Source of the DNA: Procambarus clarkii | Lineage: Eukaryota; Arthropoda; Malacostraca; Decapoda; Cambaridae | Direction of reading: 5' to 3' | Length of the DNA stretch: 64,000 bases | Assembly: GCF_040958095.1 (NCBI RefSeq) | Contig: NC_091175.1 | Coordinates: forward strand, 25,215,047 to 25,279,046 | In this document: one piece after another, positions 37,518-46,941 of the stretch | Position numbering within the stretch: the stretch's first letter is position 1 | Layout of the letters: the number at the start of each line of letters is the position of its first letter | Program-made: the position numbers and the translations under genes | The notes under the pieces: generated by a model | The model's database searches: none | The model's input: only the letters and a program-made list of their open reading frames with translations | Told to the model about the DNA's origin: nothing

Positions 37518-38352
37518 CAATCCTTACCACTATCAACTGCCTCAACAATGCTAGAATAAAAAGATAACAAATTTGTTAAACATGAACGGCCATTTATAAA
37601 ACCATGTTGCGACTCAATTATTAATTTATGTTTTTCAAGATGAAGACGAATTTTATTTGCTATTATAGATTCGAGTAACTTTCCCACAATAGACGTTAGG
37701 CTAATTGGTTGATAGTTAGACGCAAGTGATCTATCTCCTTTCTTAAAAACTGGTATCTCATTAGCAACTTTCCAAAACTCTGGCACTCTGCCTGACTCTA
37801 TTGATTTATTAAATATGGTTGACAGTGGGTCACAAAGCTCCTCTTTGCATTCTTTAAGCACCCTAGCAAACACTTCATCCGGCCCTGGGGATTTGTTTGG
37901 TTTGAGTTTTACTATTTGTTTAAGAACATCCTCCCTGGTAACTGCTAAACTCGTCAACCTGTCCTCGTCCCCACCCACATAGACTTGTTCGGCTGAAGGC
38001 ATATTGTTAAGTTCCTCTTTAGTAAATACAGATACAAAATATTTATTAAAAATACTACTCATCTCTTCATCACTATCTGTTATTTGACCTGTCTCAGTTT
38101 TTAATGGACCTATCCTTTCCCTAGTCTTAGTACGATATAACTGAAAAAACCCTTTAGGATTTGTCTTTGCTTGCCCTGCTATGCAAACTTCATAGTTTCT
38201 TTTTGCTTTCCTTATCTCTTTTTTAACATTTCTAACCAGTTGTACGAATTCCTGTTCTAAAGTGACCTCCCCATTTTTAATCCTTTTGTACCAAGCTCTC
38301 TTTTTACCTATAAGGTTCTTCAAATTCTTTGTTATCCACTTTGGGTCATTAG
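37518..38352 (-). mobile_element. Internal fragment of a minus-strand CR1-like LINE
   Basis: This segment encodes on minus TNDPKWITKNLKN through NKSPGPDEV to VDSGKDCD, the linker and first half of RT. It has no 3' end of its own: its left edge abuts the E1 tail (TTCTTAT then CGCAATCCTTACC) and its right edge abuts a short LINE tail. It is most simply a pre-existing minus copy into which E1 and the short copy inserted, with the outer parts lost or displaced. The frame is open but truncated at both ends. Confidence 0.85.
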
Positions 38353-38454
38353 TACATAAGAACATAAGAACAAAGGTAACTGCAGAAGGCCTATTGGCCC
38401 ATACGAGGCAGCTCCTATTCTATAATTTAAAACTTATTCTATAATTTAAAACTA
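38353..38454 (-). mobile_element. Very short LINE 3' stub with junction duplication
   Basis: Only about 75 bp of LINE 3' end is present (CATAAGAACATAAGAACAAA to GCTCCTATTCTATA). It is followed by an 18-bp direct repeat ATTCTATAATTTAAAACT at 38417-38434 and 38436-38453. The repeat joins the last bases of the stub to ATTTAAAAC, which also occurs at the start of the next LINE segment. It is an extreme 5'-truncated insertion. Confidence 0.75.
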
Positions 38455-39098
38455 AAGAATTTAAAACAAAAGGATCAATGCATAAATGTTCGTAATAAGG
38501 CAAATCGGACACTTGGATTTATTAATCGCAGCGTTAGTAACAAGACACCTGGTGTGGTTCTCAAGCTATATCTTGCTCTAGTTAGGCCCCATTTAGATTA
38601 TGCAGTTCAGTTTTGGTCGCCATATTATAGAATGGATATAAATTCACTTGAACGTGTCCAGCGTAGGATGACTAAGTTAATTCCCCAAATTAGAAATCTT
38701 TCATATGAAGAAAGATTAACAAAGCTTAAGTTGCATTCACTGGAAAGGCGAAGAGTTAGGGGTGACATGATAGAGGTTTACAAGTGGATGAATGGACATA
38801 ACCGGGGGGATATTAATAGGGTATTAAAAGTATCAACACAGGACAGAACACGAAACAATGGATATAAATTGGATAAGTTTAGATTTAGGAAAGACTTGGG
38901 TAAATACTGGTTCAGTAACAGGGTTGTTGATTTGTGGAACCAATTGCCGCGTAACATTGTGGAGGTGGGGTCCCTCGATTGTTTCAAGCACGAGTTGGAC
39001 AAGTATATGAGTGGGATTGGGTGGTTATAGAATAGGAGCTGCCTTGTATGGGCCAATAGGCCTTCTGCAGTTACCTTTGTTCTTATGTTCTTATGTTC
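38455..39098 (+). mobile_element. 5'-truncated CR1-like LINE, plus strand
   Basis: The segment starts in ORF2 at AAGAATTTAAAACAAAAGGA and runs through the RT C-terminus (stop at 39030, GIGWL) and the 3' untranslated region to three copies of the tail unit (TTCTTATGTTCTTATGTTC). It meets a minus-strand LINE immediately at 39099-39103, tail to tail, and forms an inverted repeat with it. The same plus-then-minus arrangement recurs at 46.8-47.0 kb. Confidence 0.85.
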
Positions 39099-42000
39099 TT
39101 ATAACCACCCAATCCCACTCATATACTTGTCCAACCCGTGCTTGAAACAATCGAGGGACCCCACCTCCACAATGTTACGCGGCAATTGGTTCCACAAATC
39201 AACAACCCTGTTACTGAACCAGTATTTACCCAAGTCTTTCCTAAATCTAAACTTATCCAATTTATATCCATTGTTTCGTGTTCTGTCCTGTGTTGATACT
39301 TTTAATACCCTATTAATATCCCCCCGGTTATGTCCATTCATCCACTTGTAAACCTCTATCATGTCACCCCTAACTCTTCGCCTTTCCAGTGAATGCAACT
39401 TAAGCTTTGTTAATCTTTCTTCATATGAAAGATTTCTAATTTGGGGAATTAACTTAGTCATCCTACGCTGGACACGTTCAAGTGAATTTATATCCATTCT
39501 ATAATATGGCGACCAAAACTGAACTGCATAATCTAAATGGGGCCTAACTAGAGCAAGATATAGCTTGAGAACCACACCAGGTGTCTTGTTACTAACGCTG
39601 CGATTAATAAATCCAAGTGTCCGATTTGCCTTATTACGAACATTTATGCATTGATCCTTTTGTTTTAAATTCTTACTAATCATAACTCCCAGATCCCTTT
39701 CGCAATCCGACTTCGCAATCACAACACCATCTAGCTCGTATCTTGTAACTCTATCATCATTACCTAACCTCAGAACTTTACATTTATCAGCATTAAACTG
39801 CATCTGCCAATCCTTTGACCATTTCAAAACCCTATCTAGATCAACTTGAAGTGTGGGAACCGACCTGTGAGATTTATATTTATTTAATTTATATGAATTT
39901 ATATTTACGTTAATTTGTATACTTCGATAGCAATTTGTATAATGATAAGTGGACTGTATTTCTGCAATAATCTCTTAATCTCACAAATCGATCCTCTACA
40001 CATTAGGGGGGGTTAAATTAATATATATGCAGCCAATCAAACTACAGAAATAGACTACATACTATTAAACATTGAAGAGGTTCCTTATCTTATAGTACAG
40101 CAGGTTAGTCCACCAGGTATAACTAGGGTGTAGACACCAAATTATCCTCTTTGAGGTAGCTTCCATATCACCCAGTAACTGGTGCACAAATCTTGCTTCC
40201 TCGTCTTGACCTGTCAAAAGTGCGCTAGCTGTGAAGCCAGATACCTATATATGACAAGTATATCAGAGAAAACAGTACATGGAACATGAAGACCTGGCTT
40301 AATTACCTTTAGTTTGAGGCGATTTCGCGATCTAACCGGGTCACCCTATATCCTGACATTAATGGCCATAAATGAATGATAAACGGGTTTCGGATAGACT
40401 TAACTTGAATTGTAGACATCGTGTTGGAGATGGTACCTTTGGTTTCCATAACACTACGTCCAAGTAAATTAACAGGAGCCGAATTTGCTCCTATGTGAGC
40501 CTCTGGTCTCAATATAAACAATGGCTGTTTAACACTCCATTCTATTGACGTTACTGGCCGACATTGTCCAGAATGATAGGAGCCGAATTTGCTCCACACG
40601 TCTCGGAGGTGACACAACAATGGCTGCCCTCCTTCCTCACTCACGCCTGGCCTACTTTGTCCAGATTTCAGAAAGTGATAGAAGGGTCACATTTACTCTA
40701 CTTTAATATTGATAATTAAGTTAATTTATATAAGATGTTTTTATGATGGTAAAGTCCAAAGACTAATGTATTTAAGAATAATTCCCACCGTAATAGGTGG
40801 TGAATTATAATAGTATGTGGTGATGATATCCCGTTTTCTATAGACGGTAATTCCACTACAAGTTACGTTTTCTATGGTTAACTTGTTGGTAACACAGCTC
40901 TTATCTGTCTGTATGATATATTAAATGCTGTCGGATTTTCCGACATGAAGTGATAGTGAGTCCTCCTCCGAATTAATTTCCCTACCGATTTTCGTATCAT
41001 CGGCAAATTTGCAAATGTTGCTACTCAAACCTGAATCTAAATCATTTATATATATTATAAACAACAGAGGTCCCAGGACAGAGCCTTGAGGCACTCCACT
41101 TACAACATTTTCCCACTCTGACTTGATTCCATTTATACTAACTCTCTGTTTCCTTTGGTATAGCCATGCCCTAATCCAGCTTAATATAGCACCCCCAATA
41201 CCATGAGACTCTATCTTTTTAATCAGTCTTTCATGTGGCACTGTATCAAAAGCTTTGCTAAAGTCAAGGTATACAACATCGCAATCCTTACCACTATCAA
41301 CTGCCTCAACAATGCTAGAATAAAAAGATAACAAATTTGTTAAACATGAACGGCCATTTATAAAACCATGTTGCGACTCAATTATTAATTTATGTTTTTC
41401 AAGATGAAGACGAATTTTATTTGCTATTATAGATTCGAGTAACTTTCCCACAATAGACGTTAGGCTAATTGGTCGATAGTTAGACGCAAGTGATCTATCT
41501 CCTTTCTTAAAAACTGGTATCACATTAGCAACTTTCCAAAACTCTGGCACTCTGCCTGACTCTATTGATTTATTAAATATGGTTGACAGTGGGTCACAAA
41601 GCTCCTCTTTGCATTCTTTAAGCACCCTGGCAAACACTTCATCCGGCCCTGGGGATTTGTTTGGTTTGAGTTTTACTATTTGTTTAAGAACATCCTCCCT
41701 GGTAACTGCTAAACTCGTCAACCTGTCCTCGTCCCCACCCACATAGACTTGTTCGGCTGAAGGCATATTGTTAAGTTCCTCTTTGGTAAATACAGATACA
41801 AAATATTTATTAAAAATACTACTCATCTCCATCACTATCTGTTATTTGACCTGTCTCAGTTTTTAATGGACCTATCCTTTCCCTAGTCTTAGTACGATAT
41901 AACTGAAAAAAACCTTTAGGATTTGTCTTTGCTTGCCCTGCTATGCGAACTTCATAGTTTCTTTTTGCTTTCCTTATCTCTTTTTTAACATTTCTAACCA

Positions 42001-42995
42001 GTTGTACGAATTCCTGTTCTAAAGTGACCTCCCCATTTTTAATCCTTTTGTACCAAGCTCTCTTTTTACCTATAAGGTTCTTCAAATTCTTTGTTATCCA
42101 CTTTGGGTCATTAGTATTCGATCTATTCAATTTGTATGGTATACTACGTTCCTGTGCTTTGTTTAGAATATTCTTAAATAAGTTATATATTGAATCCACA
42201 TCGAAATCCCCATTTAAGTCACCTATCGCTGGGTTCATGTCTCGCTCCAAGACCGGCCCACACCCCATACCCAAGACTTTCCAATCAATTTGACCCAAAA
42301 AATTTCTTAGGCTATTAAAATCAGCTTTTCGAAAATCTGGCACTTTAACAGAATTTTCTCCTACTGGTCTATTCCATTCTATGCTAAATCTGATTTCTTT
42401 GTGATCACTGCTCCCTAGCTCACTCCCTATTTCGATGTCATTAATTTGCGTTTCCCTGTTAGTTAACACTAAATCTAAAATATTATTTTCCCGTGTTGGT
42501 TCCTTAATGTGTTGCGTAAGAAAGCAATCGTCAATTAATTCTAGAAAATCTTCTGCTTCACTATTCCCTGTTTTGTTCAACCAGTTTATTCCGCTAAAAT
42601 TAAAGTCACCCATGACATAAATACTGTTAGATCTAGATGCTCTAGATATTTCATCCCATAGATGCTTTGCTTCCATTCTGTCTAAATTTGGTGGCCTATA
42701 TATTACTCCTATTATAATATTATTAGCTTTTTCGTTTAATTCAATCCAAATAGTTTCTGTGTGTGGCTCTGTTTTGATTCCCTCTTTGAGACTACATTTC
42801 AAATTGTCCCTAACATATATGGCTACTCCACCTCCTCGTCTAATATATCTATCTGTGTGAAATAGTTTAAATCCATATATTTGATATTCAGCTAATAGTT
42901 CTCTATTTTCTACATTCATCCACGTTTCGGTAAGTGCAATAATATCTATTTTTTCTGTGCAGACAAGAGCATTTAATTCGTTAATTTTATTTCTT
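39099..42995 (-). mobile_element. CR1-like LINE block D1, minus strand, with LTR-like insertion
   Basis: A minus-strand copy covering the ORF2 C-terminus (39099-39851), then a 1,094-bp insertion (39852-40945), then the rest of RT and the endonuclease (40946 to about 42995). The endonuclease motifs (TETW, GDFN, SDH) and the RT motifs with FADDTK are visible. A 2-bp loss near 41827 (CATCTCCATCAC where others have CATCTCTTCATCAC) shifts the frame, and the LTR-like insertion splits the RT, so it is inactive. It lacks its own 3' tail. D1 is nearly identical to 47018-50914, including the insertion; I noticed two substitutions. Confidence 0.9.
39852..40945. mobile_element. Putative solo LTR (fossil), copy 1
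   Basis: This 1,094-bp segment interrupts the LINE between TCAACTTGAAG and TGATAGTGAG, which are contiguous in other copies. It is flanked by the 5-bp repeat TGAAG on both sides (39847-39851 and 40946-40950). It begins TGTGGGAACC and ends TTTCCGACA, so it has the TGT...ACA ends expected of an LTR, and no coding region that I recognise. Inside, GGAGCCGAATTTGCTCC occurs twice. The end is a small palindrome, TGTCGGATTTTCCGACA. A non-autonomous DNA transposon is the alternative, since the two ends show weak inverted similarity (TGTGGGAA, TGTCGGAA). Orientation and family are not resolved. Confidence 0.55.
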
Positions 42996-43022
42996 AATTT
43001 TAATTTCTAATTTTATTTCCTG

Positions 43023-43850
43023 GTGACTCTAGTGGGAGCCCTGAGGACAGAGTTGGACTCTCTGCGGGAGGAGGTGCGTCAGCTTAAAAAACAACGAGAA
43101 GTAACGAAGGAGGAGACCAGCAGTAAAGGGACCTCGTCTTGGAGAGTTGCGAAAGACAGGGGCCTTAAGAAGACTTTGATAAAGCCGCCTTCAAACGCCA
43201 TAGCAACTTCAAATTCATTTGACGTTTTGGAGGACGAGTGCTGTGGAGAGACTGTGGATCGCGCAAATGGGAAAGCAACGAAGAGAAAGGAAGCGCAGGC
43301 CCCTCAGAAAGTAAAGGAAGTACCTAAGCAAACATTAGTTGTGGGAGATTCCCAGATAAGGTATTTGGATAGAACGTTTTGTGCTAGAGATAGGGGGAAC
43401 AGGTTAAGGGTTTGCTATCCCGGAGCTGGCATTGGTGATATTATAAACAACATGAATAATATTATGGCTGGTAATGGGAACAATCCCATTATTTGCATTA
43501 GCGTGGGAGGAAATGATGTTGGTCGAGTCAGGAGTGAGGAACTGATTCAGAGGTATAAAACAGCCATAGAGTTAGTTAGGAGCAAGGGAGGAATCCCGAT
43601 CATATGTGGCATTCTTCCAAGAAAGGGAGTGGGAAATGAATGGATATCGAGGGCACTTGGTGTCAATTGCCGGCTGGAAAGATATTGCAAATCAAATGCA
43701 ATATCTTTCATAGACAACTGGGAACACTTCTATGGAAGAAATGAAATGTATGCTCGTGATGGGGTGCATCTATCGAGAGCTGGGGTTGTTGCTGTTGCGA
43801 ACTCGCTAGAAGAAGTGGTTAGAGGTGTTTGTTTGGGTTTAAACTGTTAG
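43023..43850 (+). CDS. LINE ORF1, coiled-coil plus SGNH-esterase-like protein
   Basis: A 275-codon frame without an ATG at its start; the first codon of the open stretch is GTG, so the true N-terminus is either missing or non-AUG initiated. Residues 5-30 (LRTELDSLREEVRQLKKQRE) look like a short coiled coil. A basic linker follows. The SGNH-hydrolase-like domain spans about 104-270: GDSQ with the nucleophile Ser at 108-111, GGND at 162-165, and DGVH (the catalytic Asp-x-x-His block) at 246-249. Esterase ORF1 proteins are known in CR1-clade LINEs. The stop is 11 nt before the ORF2 ATG at 43862, which suggests coupled translation. This is the most complete ORF1 in the window. Confidence 0.82.
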   Translation: MTLVGALRTELDSLREEVRQLKKQREVTKEETSSKGTSSWRVAKDRGLKKTLIKPPSNAIATSNSFDVLEDECCGETVDRANGKATKRKEAQAPQKVKEVPKQTLVVGDSQIRYLDRTFCARDRGNRLRVCYPGAGIGDIINNMNNIMAGNGNNPIICISVGGNDVGRVRSEELIQRYKTAIELVRSKGGIPIICGILPRKGVGNEWISRALGVNCRLERYCKSNAISFIDNWEHFYGRNEMYARDGVHLSRAGVVAVANSLEEVVRGVCLGLNC

Positions 43851-43861
43851 TAGATAGAGGT

Positions 43862-44923
43862 ATGGGAATTGATTTGGAGGAAGGAGGTAATAAAAGTATG
43901 TGTTTGTGGGAGAAAGGAATTGGCAAAACGATCAGGGAAAGAGAAGGTCCGCAAAATAACAATTCACTTAGGGTATATTACACTAACAGTAGAAGTCTAA
44001 GAAATAAAATTAACGAATTAAATGCTCTTGTCTGCACAGAAAAAATAGATATTATTGCACTTACCGAAACGTGGATGAATGTAGAAAATAGAGAACTATT
44101 AGCTGAATATCAAATATATGGATTTAAACTATTTCACACAGATAGATATATTAGACGAGGAGGTGGAGTAGCCATATATGTTAGGGACAATTTGAAATGT
44201 AGTCTCAAAGAGGGAATCAAAACAGAGCCACACACAGAAACTATTTGGATTGAATTAAACGAAAAAGCTAATAATATTATAATAGGAGTAATATATAGGC
44301 CACCAAATTTAGACAGAATGGAAGCAAAGCATCTATGGGATGAAATATCTAGAGCATCTAGATCTAACAGTATTTATGTCATGGGTGACTTTAATTTTAG
44401 CGGAATAAACTGGTTGAACAAAACAGGGAATAGTGAAGCAGAAGATTTTCTAGAATTAATTGACGATTGCTTTCTTACGCAACACATTAAGGAACCAACA
44501 CGGGAAAATAACATTTTAGATTTAGTGTTAACTAACAGGGAAACGCAAATTAATGACATCGAAATAGGGAGTGAGCTAGGGAGCAGTGATCACAAAGAAA
44601 TCAGATTTAGCATAGAATGGAATAGACCAGTAGGAGAAAATTCTGTTAAAGTGCCAGATTTTCGAAAAGCTGATTTTAATAGCCTAAGAAATTTTTTGGG
44701 TCAAATTGATTGGAAAGGCTTGGGTATGGGGTGTGGGCCGGTCTTGGAGCGAGACATGAACCCGGCGATAGGTGACTTAAATGGGGATTTCGATGTGGAT
44801 TCAATATATAACTTATTTAAGAATATTCTAAACAAAGCACAGGAACGTAGTATACCATACAAATTGAATAGATCGTATACTAATGACCCAAAGTGGATAA
44901 CAAAGAATTTGAAGAAAATATAG
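43862..44923 (+). pseudogene. LINE ORF2 N-terminal part (endonuclease), disrupted
   Basis: The frame opens at ATG 43862 (MGIDLEEGG) and encodes the AP-like endonuclease: TETW at about residues 68-71, GDFN at 175-178, SSDHKEI at about 241-247. It then enters the linker and ends at a stop inside the AT-rich filler near 44917-44957 (frame ends NLKKI). In intact copies the linker reads directly into IGKKRAWYKR. The remainder of ORF2 continues in another frame from about 44939. Confidence 0.85.
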
Positions 44924-44938
44924 GTAAAATAGGTAATT

Positions 44939-46836
44939 TATATTTAAATAGAAAATTTATAGGTAAAAAGAGAGCTTGGTACAAAAGGATTAAAAATGGG
45001 GAGGTCACTTTAGAACAGGAATTCGTACAACTGGTTAGAAATGTTAAAAAAGAGATAAGGAAAGCAAAAAGAAACTATGAAGTTCGCATAGCAGGGCAAG
45101 CAAAGACAAATCCTAAAGGGTTTTTTCAGTTATATCGTACTAAGACTAGGGAAAGGATAGGTCCATTAAAAACTGAGACAGGTCAAATAACAGATAGTGA
45201 TGAAGAGATGAGTAGTATTTTTAATAAATATTTTGTATCTGTATTTACTAAAGAGGAACTTAACAATATGCCTTCAGCCGAACAAGTCTATGTGGGTGGG
45301 GACGAGGACAGGTTGACGAGTTTAGCAGTTACCAGGGAGGATGTTCTTAAACAAATAGTAAAACTCAAACCAAACAAATCCCTAGGGCCGGATGAAGTGT
45401 TTGCTAGGGTGCTTAAAGAATGCAAAGAGGAGCTTTGTGACCCACTGTCAACCATATTTAATAAATCAATAGAGTCAGGCAGAGTGCCAGAGTTTTGGAA
45501 AGTTGCTAATGTGATACCAGTTTTTAAGAAAGGAGATAGATCACTTGCGTCTAATTATCGACCAATTAGCCTAACGTCTATTGTGGGAAAGTTACTCGAA
45601 TCTATAATAGCAAATAAAATTCGTCTTCATCTTGAAAAACATAAATTAATAATTGAGTCGCAACATGGTTTTATAAATGGCCGTTCATGTTTAACAAATT
45701 TGTTATCTTTTTATTCTAGCATTGTTGAGGCAGTTGATAGTGGTAAGGATTGCGATGTTGTATACCTTGACTTTAGCAAAGCTTTTGATACAGTGCCACA
45801 TGAAAGACTGATTAAAAAAATAGAGTCTCATGGTATTGGGGGTGCTATATTAAGCTGGATTAGGGCATGGCTATACCAAAGGAAACAGAGAGTTAGTATA
45901 AATGGAATCAAGTCAGAGTGGGAAAATGATGTAAGTGGAGTGCCTCAAGGCTCTGTCCTGGGACCTCTGTTGTTTATAATATATATAAATGATTTAGATT
46001 CAGGTTTGAGTAGCAACATTTGCAAATTTGCCGATGATACGAAAATCGGTAGGGAAATTAATTCGGAGGAGGACTCACTATCACTTCAAGTTGATCTAGA
46101 TAGGGTTTTGAAATGGTCAAAGGATTGGCAGATGCAGTTTAATGCTGATAAATGTAAAGTTCTGAGGTTAGGTAATGATGATAGAGTTACAAGATACGAG
46201 CTAGATGGTGTTGTGATTGCGAAGTCGGATTGCGAAAGGGATCTGGGAGTTATGATTAGTAAGAATTTAAAACAAAAGGATCAATGCATAAATGTTCGTA
46301 ATAAGGCAAATCGGACACTTGGATTTATTAATCGCAGCGTTAGTAACAAGACACCTGGTGTGGTTCTCAAGCTATATCTTGCTCTAGTTAGGCCCCATTT
46401 AGATTATGCAGTTCAGTTTTGGTCGCCATATTATAGAATGGATATAAATTCACTTGAACGTGTCCAGCGTAGGATGACTAAGTTAATTCCCCAAATTAGA
46501 AATCTTTCATATGAAGAAAGATTAACAAAGCTTAAGTTGCATTCACTGGAAAGGCGAAGAGTTAGGGGTGACATGATAGAGGTTTACAAGTGGATGAATG
46601 GACATAACCGGGGGGATATTAATAGGGTATTAAAAGTATCAACACAGGACAGAACACGAAACAATGGATATAAATTGGATAAGTTTAGATTTAGGAAAGA
46701 CTTGGGTAAATACTGGTTCAGTAACAGGGTTGTTGATTTGTGGAACCAATTGCCGCGTAACATTGTGGAGGTGGGGTCCCTCGATTGTTTCAAGCACGGG
46801 TTGGACAAGTATATGAGTGGGATTGGGTGGTTATAG
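44939..46836 (+). pseudogene. LINE ORF2 C-terminal part (reverse transcriptase), separated from endonuclease
   Basis: The frame is open from upstream of FIGKKRAWYKRIKNGEV to the stop after GIGWL. It carries a full RT: NKSLGPDEVFARV (Leu where other copies have Pro), LDFSKAFDTVPHERL, GVPQGSVLGPLL, FADDTKIG, and the conserved C-terminal region (VQRRMTKLIPQIRNLSYEER). It is cut off from its endonuclease by the filler insertion, so this copy is not autonomous. Family RTs of this type copy their own RNA at a nicked target. Confidence 0.85.
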
Positions 46837-46905
46837 AATAGGAGCTGCCTCGTATGGGCTAATAGGCCTTCTGCAGTTACCTTTGTTCTTATGTTCTTAT
46901 GTTCT

Positions 46906-46941
46906 TACTTAGGGTATATTACACTAACAGTAGAAGTCTAA
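46906..46941 (+). repeat. 35-bp inverted-repeat remnant of LINE ORF2 start
   Basis: Between the plus-strand LINE tail and the minus-strand LINE tail lies CTTAGGGTATATTACACTAA and 15 further bases up to GTCTAAG. It is a piece of the ORF2 start (around codons 36-48). The exact reverse complement occurs at 50914-50945, at the other end of the D2 block, again bordered by a LINE tail. Confidence 0.85.

Larger units (their letters stand above)
43019..46905 (+). mobile_element. Near-full-length CR1-like LINE, plus strand
   Basis: It starts at CCTGGTGACTCTAGTGGGAG and contains ORF1 (43023-43850), ORF2 in two parts (43862-44923 and about 44939-46836), the 3' untranslated region and tail TTCTTATGTTCTTATGTTC. 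The 5' point is the same base as in the minus-strand copy ending at 54776, and both are followed at the 3' side by the same 35-bp LINE sequence, so these two copies share an origin. About 40 bp of AT-rich filler near 44917-44957 replaces 5 bp and disrupts ORF2. At the left junction TAATTTTATTTC occurs twice (42982-42993 and 43008-43019). Confidence 0.92.

Noticed and set aside
40309-40644. 111-codon frames in the LTR-like insertions (also 48228-48563)
   Set aside because: No recognisable motif; present only because the two segments are duplicates.
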